From Amycolatopsis sp. cg9 (GTDB lineage Bacteria > Actinomycetota > Actinomycetes > Mycobacteriales > Pseudonocardiaceae), in NCBI RefSeq assembly GCF_041346945.1, contig NZ_CP166850.1, positions 8,292,501 through 8,356,500 of the forward strand: a DNA stretch of 64,000 nt, in the 5' to 3' direction. A program made the position numbers and the translations under genes. Within the stretch, counting starts at the first letter, position 1, and each line of letters opens with the position of its first letter. Shown here in pieces: positions 42,201 through 50,076 of this stretch. Below the pieces are notes generated by a model. It saw only the letters and a list, made by a program, of their open reading frames with translations, was not told where the DNA came from and did not search any database.

Positions 42201-45200
42201 ACGCCGGACCAGCTGCGCCCGCCCGCGCTCACCCGCAGCGGCAGGGTGTTGAGGAAGAGCCCGGCGACGCCGTCGTGGGTGCGGCCGTGCGTGACGACAC
42301 CGGTCGTGACGTCGGGGTTGCCGGAGAACAGGCCCAGCGTGAGGCAGTGCGCGGCGAAGAGGACGGACTTCACCGAGAGGGCGCGTTCGCGGGCGAAGTC
42401 CCGGACCCGTGCGCCCAGCTCGGGGGCCAGGTCCGCGCGGTGCGACGTCGCACGGGCGCCGCGCGGTTCGTGCGGGCCGAACCCGCCGATCGAGGAGGCC
42501 TCGCTCCCGTCGAGGGTGCCGTGCCAGAAGTCGGCGCTCTCGGCCGAAGCCAGCGCGTGCCGTTCTTCGCGGAGGTACGCCGCCGCCGAGGGCATGGGCA
42601 GGTCCGGCACCGGCGCGGCGCGCAGGCCGAGGCCGTGCGCGTAGCCGCGCAGCAGCTCGCTCACCAGCGTGGCGACGCTGCCGCCGTCGAGCAGGGCGTG
42701 GTGGAAGCTGAACACCAGGTCCAGGCCGTCGTCGCGGACGTGCGCCCGGAACAGGTACAGCGGCGGGGTCCCGAAGTCGTAGTCGTGGTGGCGGCGCCGC
42801 TCGATGTGGGCCAGCACTTCGGCTTCGGCCACCGGGCGGGCGGTGCCGCGGAGGTCGGCGACCTCCAGCGCGCCGGGCACGGCGTGGTGCACGACCTGCA
42901 GCGGCTCGGCGTACTCGCCGGGGTGGAAGCTCGTCCGCAGCGCGGGGTGGCGCCGGGCGAGCCGGGTGACCGCCTTCCGGAACTCCGGCTCGTCCCAGGC
43001 CACCCGCAGGCGGTACCGGAAGACGTCCTTGTAGACGGTGGAGCCGGCCTCCCGGCTGTGGTAGATCAGGCCCTGCTGCAGCCGGGTCAGCGGGTAGGCG
43101 TCCTCGACGTCGCCCAGCCGGACGCGGTCCACGGCGGACACCAGCCCGAGCCGCGGCGGCGCGATCTCCTCCGCTCCGGCGGTTTCGACGTGCTCGGCGA
43201 GCCCGCCGACGGTCGGGTGGCGCACGAGATCGGCCAGCGCGAACCGGAGGCCGCCCTGCTCGGCGAGCGCGCGGATCCGCAGCATCAGCAGGGAATCGCC
43301 GCCGAGGGCGTAGTAGTCCTCGTCGGGTGACTCGGGGGTGCGGCCGAGCACTTCGCCCCAGATCCCGGCGAGCACGGCTTCCCGCGCGGTGAACGGGCGG
43401 GCCGCGCCGGTGCTGCCCGCCGCCGGTTCGGGCAGCGCGCGGCGGTCGGCTTTCCCGTTGGGGGTCAGGGGAATCCGGTCGAGCGGGACGAGGAACGCCG
43501 GGATCATGAACTCCGGCAGCTCGCGCGCCAGGTGCTCGCGCAGGCCGGTGCCGTCGCCGGTGTAGTAGCCGACGAGGTGGGTGCCCCGGGCGGCGGTCGT
43601 CCGGTCGACCACCACCGCGCCGGTGACCCCGGGCGCGCTCAGCAGGGCGCCGGCGACCTCGCCGGGTTCGACGCGGTTGCCGCGGATCTTGACCTGGTCG
43701 TCGAGCCGGCCGAGGTACTCGAGGTCGCCGCCGGGCAGCCAGCGCGCGAGGTCGCCGGTGCGGTAGAGCCGCCCTTCGCCGCCGAACGGGTCCGGCACGA
43801 ACCGTTCGGCGGTCAGCCCGGGCCGCCCGAGGTAGCCGGCGGCGACCCCGGCTCCGCCGATGCACAGTTCGCCCGCGACGCCGAGGGGCTGCAACTCGCC
43901 GTGCGCGCCGACGACGTGGAGGCGCGTGTTGTCGATCGGGCGGCCGATCGGGACCCGCGCGACAGTGGTGCCCGCCGGGCAGTCGTAGGAGGTGACGTCG
44001 ACCGTCGCCTCGGTCGGGCCGTACAGGTTCACCAGTTCCGGGCCGCCCCCGGCGACGCGGAACAGCCGGTTGAACCGCTCGACGTGCGCGGCGGGAAGCG
44101 CTTCCCCGCTGCAGAACACCCGTCGCAGCGACCCGGCGTCCGCTTCGGCGCCCTCGAGGAACGACCCGAGCATCGACGGGACGAAGTGCGCGACCGTGAC
44201 GCCGTGCTCGGCGACCGCGGCCCGGATCGTCCGCGGGTCCTTCTCGCCGCCGGGCGGCAGCAGCGCGACCGCGGCGCCTTCGAGCGCCCACCAGAACAGC
44301 TCCCACACCGAGACGTCGAACGAAGTGGGCGTCTTCTGCAGCAGGACGTCGTGCTCGCCCAGCGGGTAGCGGCGTTGCATCCACGCCAGCCGGTTCACCA
44401 CCGAGCGGTGGCGCACGAGGACACCCTTCGGGCGGCCGCTCGAGCCGGAAGTGTAGATGACGTAGGCGATGTCGGTGGCCGTGGCGCGCGCGCCGACCGG
44501 CGAGGCGTCCCCTTCGCGCAGGTCGCCGACCCGCCACACGGGCGTCCCGCCGAGCGGCGGCAGGGCGGTGCCGCCGGACACCAGCACGGCCGCGGGGCGG
44601 CTGTCCCCGACCAGGAACCGGATGCGCTCGGCGGGGTGGGCCGGGTCGACCGGCACGTACGCGGCGCCCGCCTTGATCACCCCGAAGAGCGCGGGCAGCA
44701 GGTCGGGCCCGCGCTCCAGCGCGACGACGACCCGGTCGCCCGGCCCCACACCCGCGGCGATCAGCTTGCGGGCGACCCGGTTCGCGGCGGCGTCCAGATC
44801 CGCGTAGCTCAGGCGGAAGTCCGGGCCGGTGACGGCGAGCCGGCCGGGGTGCCGGGCGGCCTGCTCCTCGAAGAGGCCGCTCAACGTGGCTTCGTCGCGG
44901 AACGGGACCTCCGGGCCCCGGCCGTACGCGTCGAGCAGCGCCCGCTCGGCGCCGGGCAGCATCGGCACCTCCGCCACCGGCCCGTCGGCACCGGCGATCC
45001 CGTTCTCCAGCAGGCAGCCGAACAGCGCGGCGACGCGCTCGCCGGGCAGCTCGGCGCCGAACACGTCCCGCGCGCAGTCGAGGGACACCTCGACGTCGTC
45101 CTGGCCCTCGACGGCCGTGACCAGGATGGACAGCGCGTCCTGCTCGTGGCACGGCGTCTCCATGACCGTGCGGTGCACCAGGTTCGTCCGCGGGCTGGGC

Positions 45201-46234
45201 AGCCGCAGGTAGCTGAGGGTGACGTCGTAGAGCTGCCGGGGCCGGCCGGGCAGCTCGCGCAGGATGTCCTCCAGCGGGGTGCGGCCGTGCCGCCGCAGTT
45301 CCCGGGTGGCCGCCTGGACGTCCGCCACCAGCGCGCGCACGGTGGTCCCGGCGGGGACCGCGACCCGCAGCGGCACGGTGTTGGTGAAACTCCCGACGGT
45401 CTCGAGGAATTCGTCGTCCCGGTTGAGCAGCGGGACGCCGAGGACGCCCTCCGCCGACCGGTGCACGCGCGAGAGGAAGACACCGGTCATGGCGGCGAGG
45501 TACGGGAAGATCGGCAGTCCGGCGGCGCGGACCCGGGCCACCCACTCCCCCGGCAGCCGGAAGGTGTGCCGCTCGTTGCCCGGCGCGGTCCCGGACTTCG
45601 CGAAGAGCACGGGAGTGGCCCCGGCGAGCGCGGCGCGGTGGAACGCCAGATCGTCGCGGAACTCCGCGGACTCCCGGTACCGGGCCGCCGCCGGCAGGCT
45701 CCGCCGGAACGGGCTCGGCGCGCGGCGGATCCGGGTAAGCCCTTTCAGCGCGTCGTCGTAGTCCTCGACGAGCTGGTTCGCCAGGACGGTGAAAGAGAAG
45801 CCGTCGGCGACGAGGTGGTGCACGACGACCTGGGCGTGCGCGATCCCCGGCCCTTCGACGAAGAGCGTCGCGCGCACCAGCGGACCACCTGGCGGGAAGG
45901 GGCGTTGCTGCTCTTCCCGCATCACCGCACCGGGATCCGCCGCGGCGGACAGGTCGGCCACGCGGACCTCCGGCCGGGCGGCTCCCTGGAAGTCCTGGTA
46001 GGGCACGCCTTCGACGTCGAAGAACACCGTGCGGAAGTTGTCGTGCCGCGCCAGCACCCGCGAGAACACCTTGGCCAGCAAGGGCAGGTCGAGCTCGCCT
46101 TCGAACCGCACCCGCAGCAGCAGGTTGTACTGCGCCGAGTCCTTGTTCAGCGCGACGGCCGCCCAGATCCCCGATTGGTACGGGGAAAGACCGTGCACGT
46201 CTTCGCTCGGGTGCGCCTGCTGGGCGTCGCGCAT
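39203..46234 (-). CDS. Bimodular NRPS, C-A(Ser)-PCP-C-A(Pro-like)-PCP-TE
   Basis: A 2,343-residue synthetase. C1 (about 14-430, HHLVADG 139-145) could act as a starter domain loading an acyl group. A1 (455-940) has pocket residues D640 V641 W644 H683 F707 S709 L737 V745 D746 K928, i.e. DVWHFSLVDK, the serine code as in EntF. PCP1 has LGGDSL (S981). C2 (1040-1480) has HHALLDG (1178-1184). A2 (1490-1960) reads D1667 V1668 Q1671 F1708 I1735 S1737 Q1762 V1770 V1771 K1956, i.e. DVQFISQVVK, close to proline codes (DVQFIAHVVK). PCP2 has LGMTSL (S2012). The TE (2060-2340) has GWSFG (S2140) and GDH (H2313). GGAGG precedes the ATG. There is no epimerase and no MbtH gene nearby. Confidence 0.93.
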   Translation of the reverse strand: MRDAQQAHPSEDVHGLSPYQSGIWAAVALNKDSAQYNLLLRVRFEGELDLPLLAKVFSRVLARHDNFRTVFFDVEGVPYQDFQGAARPEVRVADLSAAADPGAVMREEQQRPFPPGGPLVRATLFVEGPGIAHAQVVVHHLVADGFSFTVLANQLVEDYDDALKGLTRIRRAPSPFRRSLPAAARYRESAEFRDDLAFHRAALAGATPVLFAKSGTAPGNERHTFRLPGEWVARVRAAGLPIFPYLAAMTGVFLSRVHRSAEGVLGVPLLNRDDEFLETVGSFTNTVPLRVAVPAGTTVRALVADVQAATRELRRHGRTPLEDILRELPGRPRQLYDVTLSYLRLPSPRTNLVHRTVMETPCHEQDALSILVTAVEGQDDVEVSLDCARDVFGAELPGERVAALFGCLLENGIAGADGPVAEVPMLPGAERALLDAYGRGPEVPFRDEATLSGLFEEQAARHPGRLAVTGPDFRLSYADLDAAANRVARKLIAAGVGPGDRVVVALERGPDLLPALFGVIKAGAAYVPVDPAHPAERIRFLVGDSRPAAVLVSGGTALPPLGGTPVWRVGDLREGDASPVGARATATDIAYVIYTSGSSGRPKGVLVRHRSVVNRLAWMQRRYPLGEHDVLLQKTPTSFDVSVWELFWWALEGAAVALLPPGGEKDPRTIRAAVAEHGVTVAHFVPSMLGSFLEGAEADAGSLRRVFCSGEALPAAHVERFNRLFRVAGGGPELVNLYGPTEATVDVTSYDCPAGTTVARVPIGRPIDNTRLHVVGAHGELQPLGVAGELCIGGAGVAAGYLGRPGLTAERFVPDPFGGEGRLYRTGDLARWLPGGDLEYLGRLDDQVKIRGNRVEPGEVAGALLSAPGVTGAVVVDRTTAARGTHLVGYYTGDGTGLREHLARELPEFMIPAFLVPLDRIPLTPNGKADRRALPEPAAGSTGAARPFTAREAVLAGIWGEVLGRTPESPDEDYYALGGDSLLMLRIRALAEQGGLRFALADLVRHPTVGGLAEHVETAGAEEIAPPRLGLVSAVDRVRLGDVEDAYPLTRLQQGLIYHSREAGSTVYKDVFRYRLRVAWDEPEFRKAVTRLARRHPALRTSFHPGEYAEPLQVVHHAVPGALEVADLRGTARPVAEAEVLAHIERRRHHDYDFGTPPLYLFRAHVRDDGLDLVFSFHHALLDGGSVATLVSELLRGYAHGLGLRAAPVPDLPMPSAAAYLREERHALASAESADFWHGTLDGSEASSIGGFGPHEPRGARATSHRADLAPELGARVRDFARERALSVKSVLFAAHCLTLGLFSGNPDVTTGVVTHGRTHDGVAGLFLNTLPLRVSAGGRSWSGVIREAFLAEKAAYAHRRYPLSAIQDRLGRPPAVTAFNYVHFRQLGEAVRIPGVDLLAFDTYEQTNFELLVNVVTDPADDHLWLRVDGNGTTVTAAQLRLYGDHYVRVLTELLDRPDDPAGLGFLTAPPPQAVPAAHHADVVARFDRCVADHPAALALTGETQWTYGKLGAAADAVAANLRRRGVRAGSIVGVAAGRDPETIAVLLGVLKAGAAVLPLDTGYPPRRLAHLVEHADPELVVGSHPALPTRRTVAAAELLRPAGAPPRGVVTPETTAYVLFTSGSTGQPKGVAMPHRALANLVAWQDRTASGRAAVTLQYAPLSFDVSFQEIFATLCFGGTLCLVPDRGDPAAVLRLMRTHRVERVFLPYVALQQLASAAVATGSFPEDLRVVISSGEQLRITDEIRRLCAAVPGVLLENQYGPTETHVVTHHTLTGPPEHFPDLPPIGRPIDGAALHVLDADLRRVPPGVTGELYAAGTCLADGYLGRADLTAERFRDTGSGRLYRTGDLGYALPDGSIVCTGRSDDQAKVRGFRVEPAEAELALGDLARGPGEVAVVVRPRHPGGDNELVAFLTGAPAGAGELRAALRETLPEHLVPTHFQWLPDLPRTPSGKRDDAALRALPLEVAATHDTTPPRDDRERVLAELVADLLGLPAIGVHANVFDLGMTSLVAMRVVVTLEQRFGTELAPSALLAAPTVATLARRLGAAKPVFSALVPLKPHGSGRPLFIVHPMGGNVLCYVPLAKHLPDDLPVYALQAAGAEAGSTPLSTVEDLVGSYLAEIRTVQPHGPYTIAGWSFGGFVAFELARRLGAAGEAVDRPILLDTVAVNPLLRESYTDEALLGWFFWELLWLERGGASPLEGLPAHVVSLDDRFEHIARRAAELGVLPAGSSAAVIRRLFRLYRANWQATLAYRPPETGQDVVLVRAEEPLPQVLEAMHGAAGSLHHLPDNGWGALTGGTVEVVTTPGDHLTIMEEPRVARLARVVSELIHGQEAQSHAS

Positions 46235-46446
46235 GCTGGTTCCTCCGTGCCGATCAGGGATTCGGGCGGCAGCGGACCGAGGCTAGGTCCCGCGCGCCGG
46301 GCACCTCCTCCTGTCGAATGCGGACGGTCCCCGAAGGTGAACATGGCACTGGCGCCCGTGTGAGATCAGCCCGCCCGGTCGTGAGTGGGAAACAGTGTTC
46401 TAGCCCTGTTTCTCACTCACGACCCGGACCACCCGCGCGGGCGGCG
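46235..46446. promoter_or_regulatory. Upstream region of the NRPS operon
   Basis: This 212-base gap holds the promoter region of the minus-strand NRPS operon and the end of the minus-strand IMPase-like gene. GGAGG lies seven bases before the NRPS start. I see no clear -35/-10 pair. The large hairpin at 46377-46424 separates the two transcription units. Confidence 0.4.
46377..46424. repeat. Large inverted repeat, 19-bp arms with 10-base loop
   Basis: The left arm 46377-46395 and right arm 46406-46424 are complementary at 18 of 19 positions (GGTCGTGAGTG at the outside, GAAACAG next to the loop). It starts 23 bases beyond the IMPase-like stop on that gene's strand and before the NRPS start. It could act as a bidirectional terminator, but no T-run follows either arm. 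It could also be a genomic repeat element. Confidence 0.7.
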
Positions 46447-47217
46447 TCACCTCGTGAGGACCGCCAGGGCCGCGGCGTGGACCCCGGGTGCGGCGGCGAG
46501 GTAGCTCTCGCTCGTGAGGTCCCACGGCTTGCCGTCGAGGTCGGTCACCACCCCGCCCGCCTCCTGGACCAGCAGCACCCCGGCCGCGTGCGAGCGGACG
46601 TTGTCGAGCTGCCAGTGCAGGTCCATCCGGCCCGCGGCGACCTGGGCGAGCTGGTGGCCGACCGGCACGGAGATCCGCACGTACAGCGCCGCCTCCGACA
46701 TCGCGGTGAACGACTTCCCCATGCGCTCGAAGAACCCGGCGTCGTGGCCGGGCTGCGCCTGGCCGGTCCCCGCCAGCGAGCCGTCGAGCGAAGTCTTGGC
46801 GGAGACCCGCAGCGGCACGCCGTTCAGGAACGCGCCACCGCCCTCGGCGGCGGTGAACAGCTCGTCGAGCACCGGGAAGTACAGCGCGGCCAGCACCGGG
46901 CGCCCGTCGCGGACGAGGCTGACCCCGATGTTCCAGTCGGGCATGCCGTGGACGGCGTTGACGTTGCCGCCGACCGGGTCGATCAGCCACCACTCGCCCG
47001 GGTCCAGCGGCCCGGAGCCGTGCTCGTCGTCGAGCCAGCGCGCCTCCGGCCGGAGCCGGGCCAGCGCCGGGCGCAGCACCTCGACGACCGCGGCGTCGTT
47101 GTCCTGCAGGTTCGCCAGCAACTCCGGCAGCCCGGGCGGCCGGGTCCCGGCGGCGTAGCGCTCGAGCATCCGGGCGCCCGCCTCGCGGACGGCGGCGGCG
47201 AGCGGTTCGTGGGTCAT
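46447..47217 (-). CDS. Inositol monophosphatase-like protein with altered metal site
   Basis: A 256-residue protein of the IMPase superfamily. The fold is clear (EARWLDDEHGSGPLDPGEWW, FTAAEGGGAFLNGVPLRVS, AAGVLLVQEAGGVVTDLDGK), but key metal-binding residues differ. The usual D-P-x-D-G-T-x-N is D80-P-V-G83-G-N-V-N, so the second Asp is Gly. The usual W-D-x-A-A-G is R-S209-H-A-A-G, so the later Asp is Ser. Normal phosphatase activity is therefore doubtful. AGGAGG lies four bases before the ATG. It is divergent from a LysR gene, with 27 bases between starts. Confidence 0.78.
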   Translation of the reverse strand: MTHEPLAAAVREAGARMLERYAAGTRPPGLPELLANLQDNDAAVVEVLRPALARLRPEARWLDDEHGSGPLDPGEWWLIDPVGGNVNAVHGMPDWNIGVSLVRDGRPVLAALYFPVLDELFTAAEGGGAFLNGVPLRVSAKTSLDGSLAGTGQAQPGHDAGFFERMGKSFTAMSEAALYVRISVPVGHQLAQVAAGRMDLHWQLDNVRSHAAGVLLVQEAGGVVTDLDGKPWDLTSESYLAAAPGVHAAALAVLTR

Positions 47218-47244
47218 GGGTCCTCCTGTGGTTGTCTTGCGGTC

Positions 47245-48144
47245 GTGCAACTGGACTTGAACCTGCTCACGGTGTTCGACGCGCTGCTCGAAGAAGGCAG
47301 CGTGATGGGCGCGGCCGAGCGGCTGCACCTCTCGTCGCCGGCGGTGAGCCGCACGCTCGGGCGGCTGCGGAAGGTGACCGGTGACGACATCCTGGTCCGC
47401 ACCGGCCACACGATGGCGCCGACGCCGTACGCGCTGGCGGTCCGGGAAGACGTGCACCGGCTGGTCCGGCAGGCCCACGACGTGCTGACGCCGGCGCGCG
47501 AGCTGGACCTGGCCGAACTGGACCGCACCTTCACGATCCAATGCCACGACGCGCTCGCCGCGTCCGTGGTCCCGGTGCTGGTCGGCCGGCTCCAGGACCG
47601 CGCCCCCGGCGTGCGGCTGCGGGTGCTGGCCGAGCACCCCGCCGACACCGACGACCTGCGGCACGGCCGCGTCGACCTCGAACTCGGCGGTGGCCGGCCG
47701 GAGCTGCCCGAGTTCCGGTCCGCGGTCGTCGGGCACGACTCGCTCGTCGTGGCGATGCGGCCGGGGCACCCGGGCGCCGACGCCCTCGACCTGCGCGCCT
47801 ACGCCGCGCACCCGCACGTCGTGGTCTCCCGGCGCGGCCGGCTCACCGCGCCGATCGACGACGTCCTGGCCGCCGAAGGCCTGCAGCGCCGGGTGGTCGC
47901 GGCCGTGGCGACGCTGTCGACGGCCCTGCAGACGGCGGTGCGCGGCGACGTGCTGGTCACCTGCACCGCGGTCCTCGGCGGCCCGCTCATCGACGCGTTC
48001 GGGCTGATCACGCGTCCGCTGCCGGCGGCCGCCCCGGCGGCGCCGATCAGCAGCACCTGGCACCAGCGCTACGACTCCGACCCCGCGCACGCCTGGCTGC
48101 GCGAGCAGGTGTCGGCGTCCCTCGGCGAACTCGGCGCGGGCTAA
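47245..48144 (+). CDS. LysR family transcriptional regulator
   Basis: A 299-residue LysR regulator. The N-terminal winged helix is LNLLTVFDALLEEGSVMGAA and ERLHLSSPAVSRTLGRLRKV. The effector domain follows (TFTIQCHDALAASVVPVLVG), with a late AWLREQVSASLGEL. It is divergent from the IMPase-like gene, and the starts are so close (27 bases) that the promoters must overlap, which is the classic LysR arrangement. The GTG at 47245 begins the family-typical VQLDLNLL. It might also influence the nearby NRPS operon, which is inference. Its stop overlaps the next convergent gene by 4 bases. Confidence 0.88.
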   Translation: MQLDLNLLTVFDALLEEGSVMGAAERLHLSSPAVSRTLGRLRKVTGDDILVRTGHTMAPTPYALAVREDVHRLVRQAHDVLTPARELDLAELDRTFTIQCHDALAASVVPVLVGRLQDRAPGVRLRVLAEHPADTDDLRHGRVDLELGGGRPELPEFRSAVVGHDSLVVAMRPGHPGADALDLRAYAAHPHVVVSRRGRLTAPIDDVLAAEGLQRRVVAAVATLSTALQTAVRGDVLVTCTAVLGGPLIDAFGLITRPLPAAAPAAPISSTWHQRYDSDPAHAWLREQVSASLGELGAG

Positions 48145-48749
48145 CCGGCCAGCGGCAGCGCGACCGCACCGGCGAAGCGCGGGCGCTCGGCCTCGTCGAG
48201 CATCGCCGCGGCGACGGTCGCCCGGCTGACCTTCGCCCCGAGGTCGAACGGGCGCGCCTCGGCCAGCCCGGCGGTGCGCCGCCCGGGGGCGGCCGGCCCG
48301 TCGGCGAGCATCCCGGCGTGGAAGACCGTGCCGCCGGCGGCGAGAACGGCGGTGTCGGCCGCGACCTTGTCCCCGAGCCGGTCGCCCAGGAACTGCTTGA
48401 GCACGCCGGCGCCTTCCCCGGCGGCTTCGGCGGACGGGCCGGTGCCGTACGCGCCCAGCCAGATGATCCGCGCCGGCCCGGCGGCGATCACGGCTTCGGC
48501 ACCGGCCAGCAGCGTCCCGGCCCGGTCCGCGCCGAGTCCGGACAGGACCACGGAATCCGCGTCGACGACGGCGGCGATGCTCGCCGGGTCGGCCACGTCG
48601 GCCGCGGCCTTGCGCAGCCCGCCGCCGTCGGGGAGCGGGATGCGGGCGGGGTCGCGGGCGACGGCGGTGACGGTGTGTCCGCGCCGGAGCGCTTCGCGGG
48701 TGAGCTCGAGGCCGGTCCGGCCCGAGGCCGCGAGGACGGTGAGGTTCAT
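48141..48749 (-). CDS. NAD(P)-binding atypical SDR
   Basis: A 202-residue protein with the Rossmann motif MNLTVLAASGRTGLELTREALRRGH split as NLTVLAASGRTGLEL and EALRRGHTVTAV. GADRAGTLLAGAEAV and RIIWLGAYGTG follow, as in NAD(P)H-binding atypical SDRs (NmrA/BLVRB-like). It probably reduces a quinone or flavin-type substrate. The ATG at 48749 fits the fold, although the frame is open to 48833. It is convergent with the LysR gene and divergent from the DUF2235 gene. Confidence 0.8.
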   Translation of the reverse strand: MNLTVLAASGRTGLELTREALRRGHTVTAVARDPARIPLPDGGGLRKAAADVADPASIAAVVDADSVVLSGLGADRAGTLLAGAEAVIAAGPARIIWLGAYGTGPSAEAAGEGAGVLKQFLGDRLGDKVAADTAVLAAGGTVFHAGMLADGPAAPGRRTAGLAEARPFDLGAKVSRATVAAAMLDEAERPRFAGAVALPLAG

Positions 48750-48893
48750 GGCTTTCACGCTAGGGACGCGGGTAATTGACATCAAGTGCAAGTATCGCAA
48801 GCAATGCGTTACCGGGACGCAATCCGCGGTCACCGGCGTAACGGGCCACCGTCCGGGTGCGACTCACGCATGTCCGGCGCCGGGGAGGCAACG

Positions 48894-49937
48894 ATGGCGA
48901 AACGACTGGTCGTCTGCTGTGACGGCACCTGGAACTCACTCACCCAGAAGGCGCCGACGAACGTCGTCAAGGTCAAGGACGCCGTCGCCCCGGTGGATCC
49001 GGCCGGGACGAAGCAGCTGGTGCACTACCACGAGGGCGTCGGGACCGGGAAGCGGTGGTGGGACCGGCTGGCCGGCGGCGCGTTCGGCTGGGGCCTGTCC
49101 GCCAACGTGCGGGACGCCTACCGGTTCGTCGTCGAGCACTACGAACCCGGCGACGAACTGTTCTTCTTCGGCTTCAGCCGCGGCGCCTACACCGCGCGCA
49201 GCGCAGTTGGCCTGATCCGCAACTGCGGGGTGCTGCTCCCCCGCCACGCGAGCCGCGTCGACGAGGCCTACCGCCTCTACCGGGACCGGGATCCGGCGAC
49301 CGGCCCGGCGAGCCCCGCGGCGCGGGAGTTCCGGGACCGCTTCTCGCACCAGGACGTGACACCGGTCCGGTTCGTCGGCGTGTGGGACACCGTGGGCGCG
49401 CTGGGCATCCCGCTCAGCGGCGGCCGCCTGCTCAACCTGCTGAACCGGCGCTGGCAGTTCCACGACACGCAGCTGACGTCGACCGTGCAGTCGGCCTTCC
49501 AGGCGCTGGCCGTCGACGAGCACCGGAAGGCGTTCCGCCCGGCCGTCTGGCAGCCGTCGCCCGGCGCGGACAGCCAGGAGCGCGAACAGGTCTGGTTCTC
49601 CGGCGCGCACTCCGACGTCGGCGGCGGCTACCCCGAGCAGGGCCTCTCGGGCCTCGCCCTGCACTGGCTGGCGGCCCGGGCCGAGAAGTGCGGCCTGGTC
49701 TTCAGCCCGGACGCGTTCGCCGGCCTGCCGCCCGCGGACGACCTCGGCGTGCTGCACAACTCGCTCAACCGGCCGTACAAGTGGTTCGGCTCGATCGACC
49801 GCGAGATCGGCGTGGTGGACCCGCCGTCGGAGTCCGTCTCGTCGTGCGCGCGGTACCGCCATGAGAACATGCGGCCGCCCTACGCGCCCCCCAACCTCGT
49901 CAAGTACCTCGAGGCGCCGCGCATCACGGAGGTGTGA
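48894..49937 (+). CDS. DUF2235 alpha/beta-hydrolase (T6SS phospholipase-like)
   Basis: A 347-residue protein of the DUF2235 family. It starts AKRLVVCCDGTWNSLTQKAP, has the nucleophile elbow FFFGFSRGAYTARSAVGLI (G-F-S-R-G), then VRFVGVWDTVGALGIP and WFSGAHSDVGGGYPEQGLS (Asp and His region). All are diagnostic. Some members are Tle-type phospholipase effectors in other bacteria, while many actinobacterial copies are of unknown role. The ATG at 48894 follows GGGGAGG. It lies 139 bases upstream of the RHS toxin gene on the same strand, which makes a functional link possible. Confidence 0.87.
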   Translation: MAKRLVVCCDGTWNSLTQKAPTNVVKVKDAVAPVDPAGTKQLVHYHEGVGTGKRWWDRLAGGAFGWGLSANVRDAYRFVVEHYEPGDELFFFGFSRGAYTARSAVGLIRNCGVLLPRHASRVDEAYRLYRDRDPATGPASPAAREFRDRFSHQDVTPVRFVGVWDTVGALGIPLSGGRLLNLLNRRWQFHDTQLTSTVQSAFQALAVDEHRKAFRPAVWQPSPGADSQEREQVWFSGAHSDVGGGYPEQGLSGLALHWLAARAEKCGLVFSPDAFAGLPPADDLGVLHNSLNRPYKWFGSIDREIGVVDPPSESVSSCARYRHENMRPPYAPPNLVKYLEAPRITEV

Positions 49938-50076
49938 GCGCGCGACCTTGCCCGCCCGGGCCAGCGTTCGCGGATTTTCGGGCATCCGGGTAGCAGTGCC
50001 GACACGGAACGTTCAGGTGCTGTTATCTTGCTTGAAAGTTTGACGAAACGTCCGGCCTGGGCCCGGGAGGTCGTTC

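Noticed and set aside
35427..46234. Siderophore (enterobactin-like) synthetase, because A1 has the EntF serine code
   Set aside because: There are no 2,3-dihydroxybenzoate genes, no siderophore transport genes and a second Pro-like module, so the pyrrolizidine-type layout fits better.
43532..46363. 943-codon plus-strand open frame across the NRPS gene
   Set aside because: It is antisense to a clear NRPS with all core motifs. High-GC genes commonly leave long open frames on the other strand, and this one has no family motifs.
46377..46424. Simple rho-independent terminator
   Set aside because: The stem is strong but no T-run follows on either strand, so I list it as an inverted repeat of uncertain role.
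48776..48805. TTGACA-based promoter for the DUF2235 gene
   Set aside because: TTGACA is present at 48776 but no acceptable -10 lies 16-18 bases downstream.
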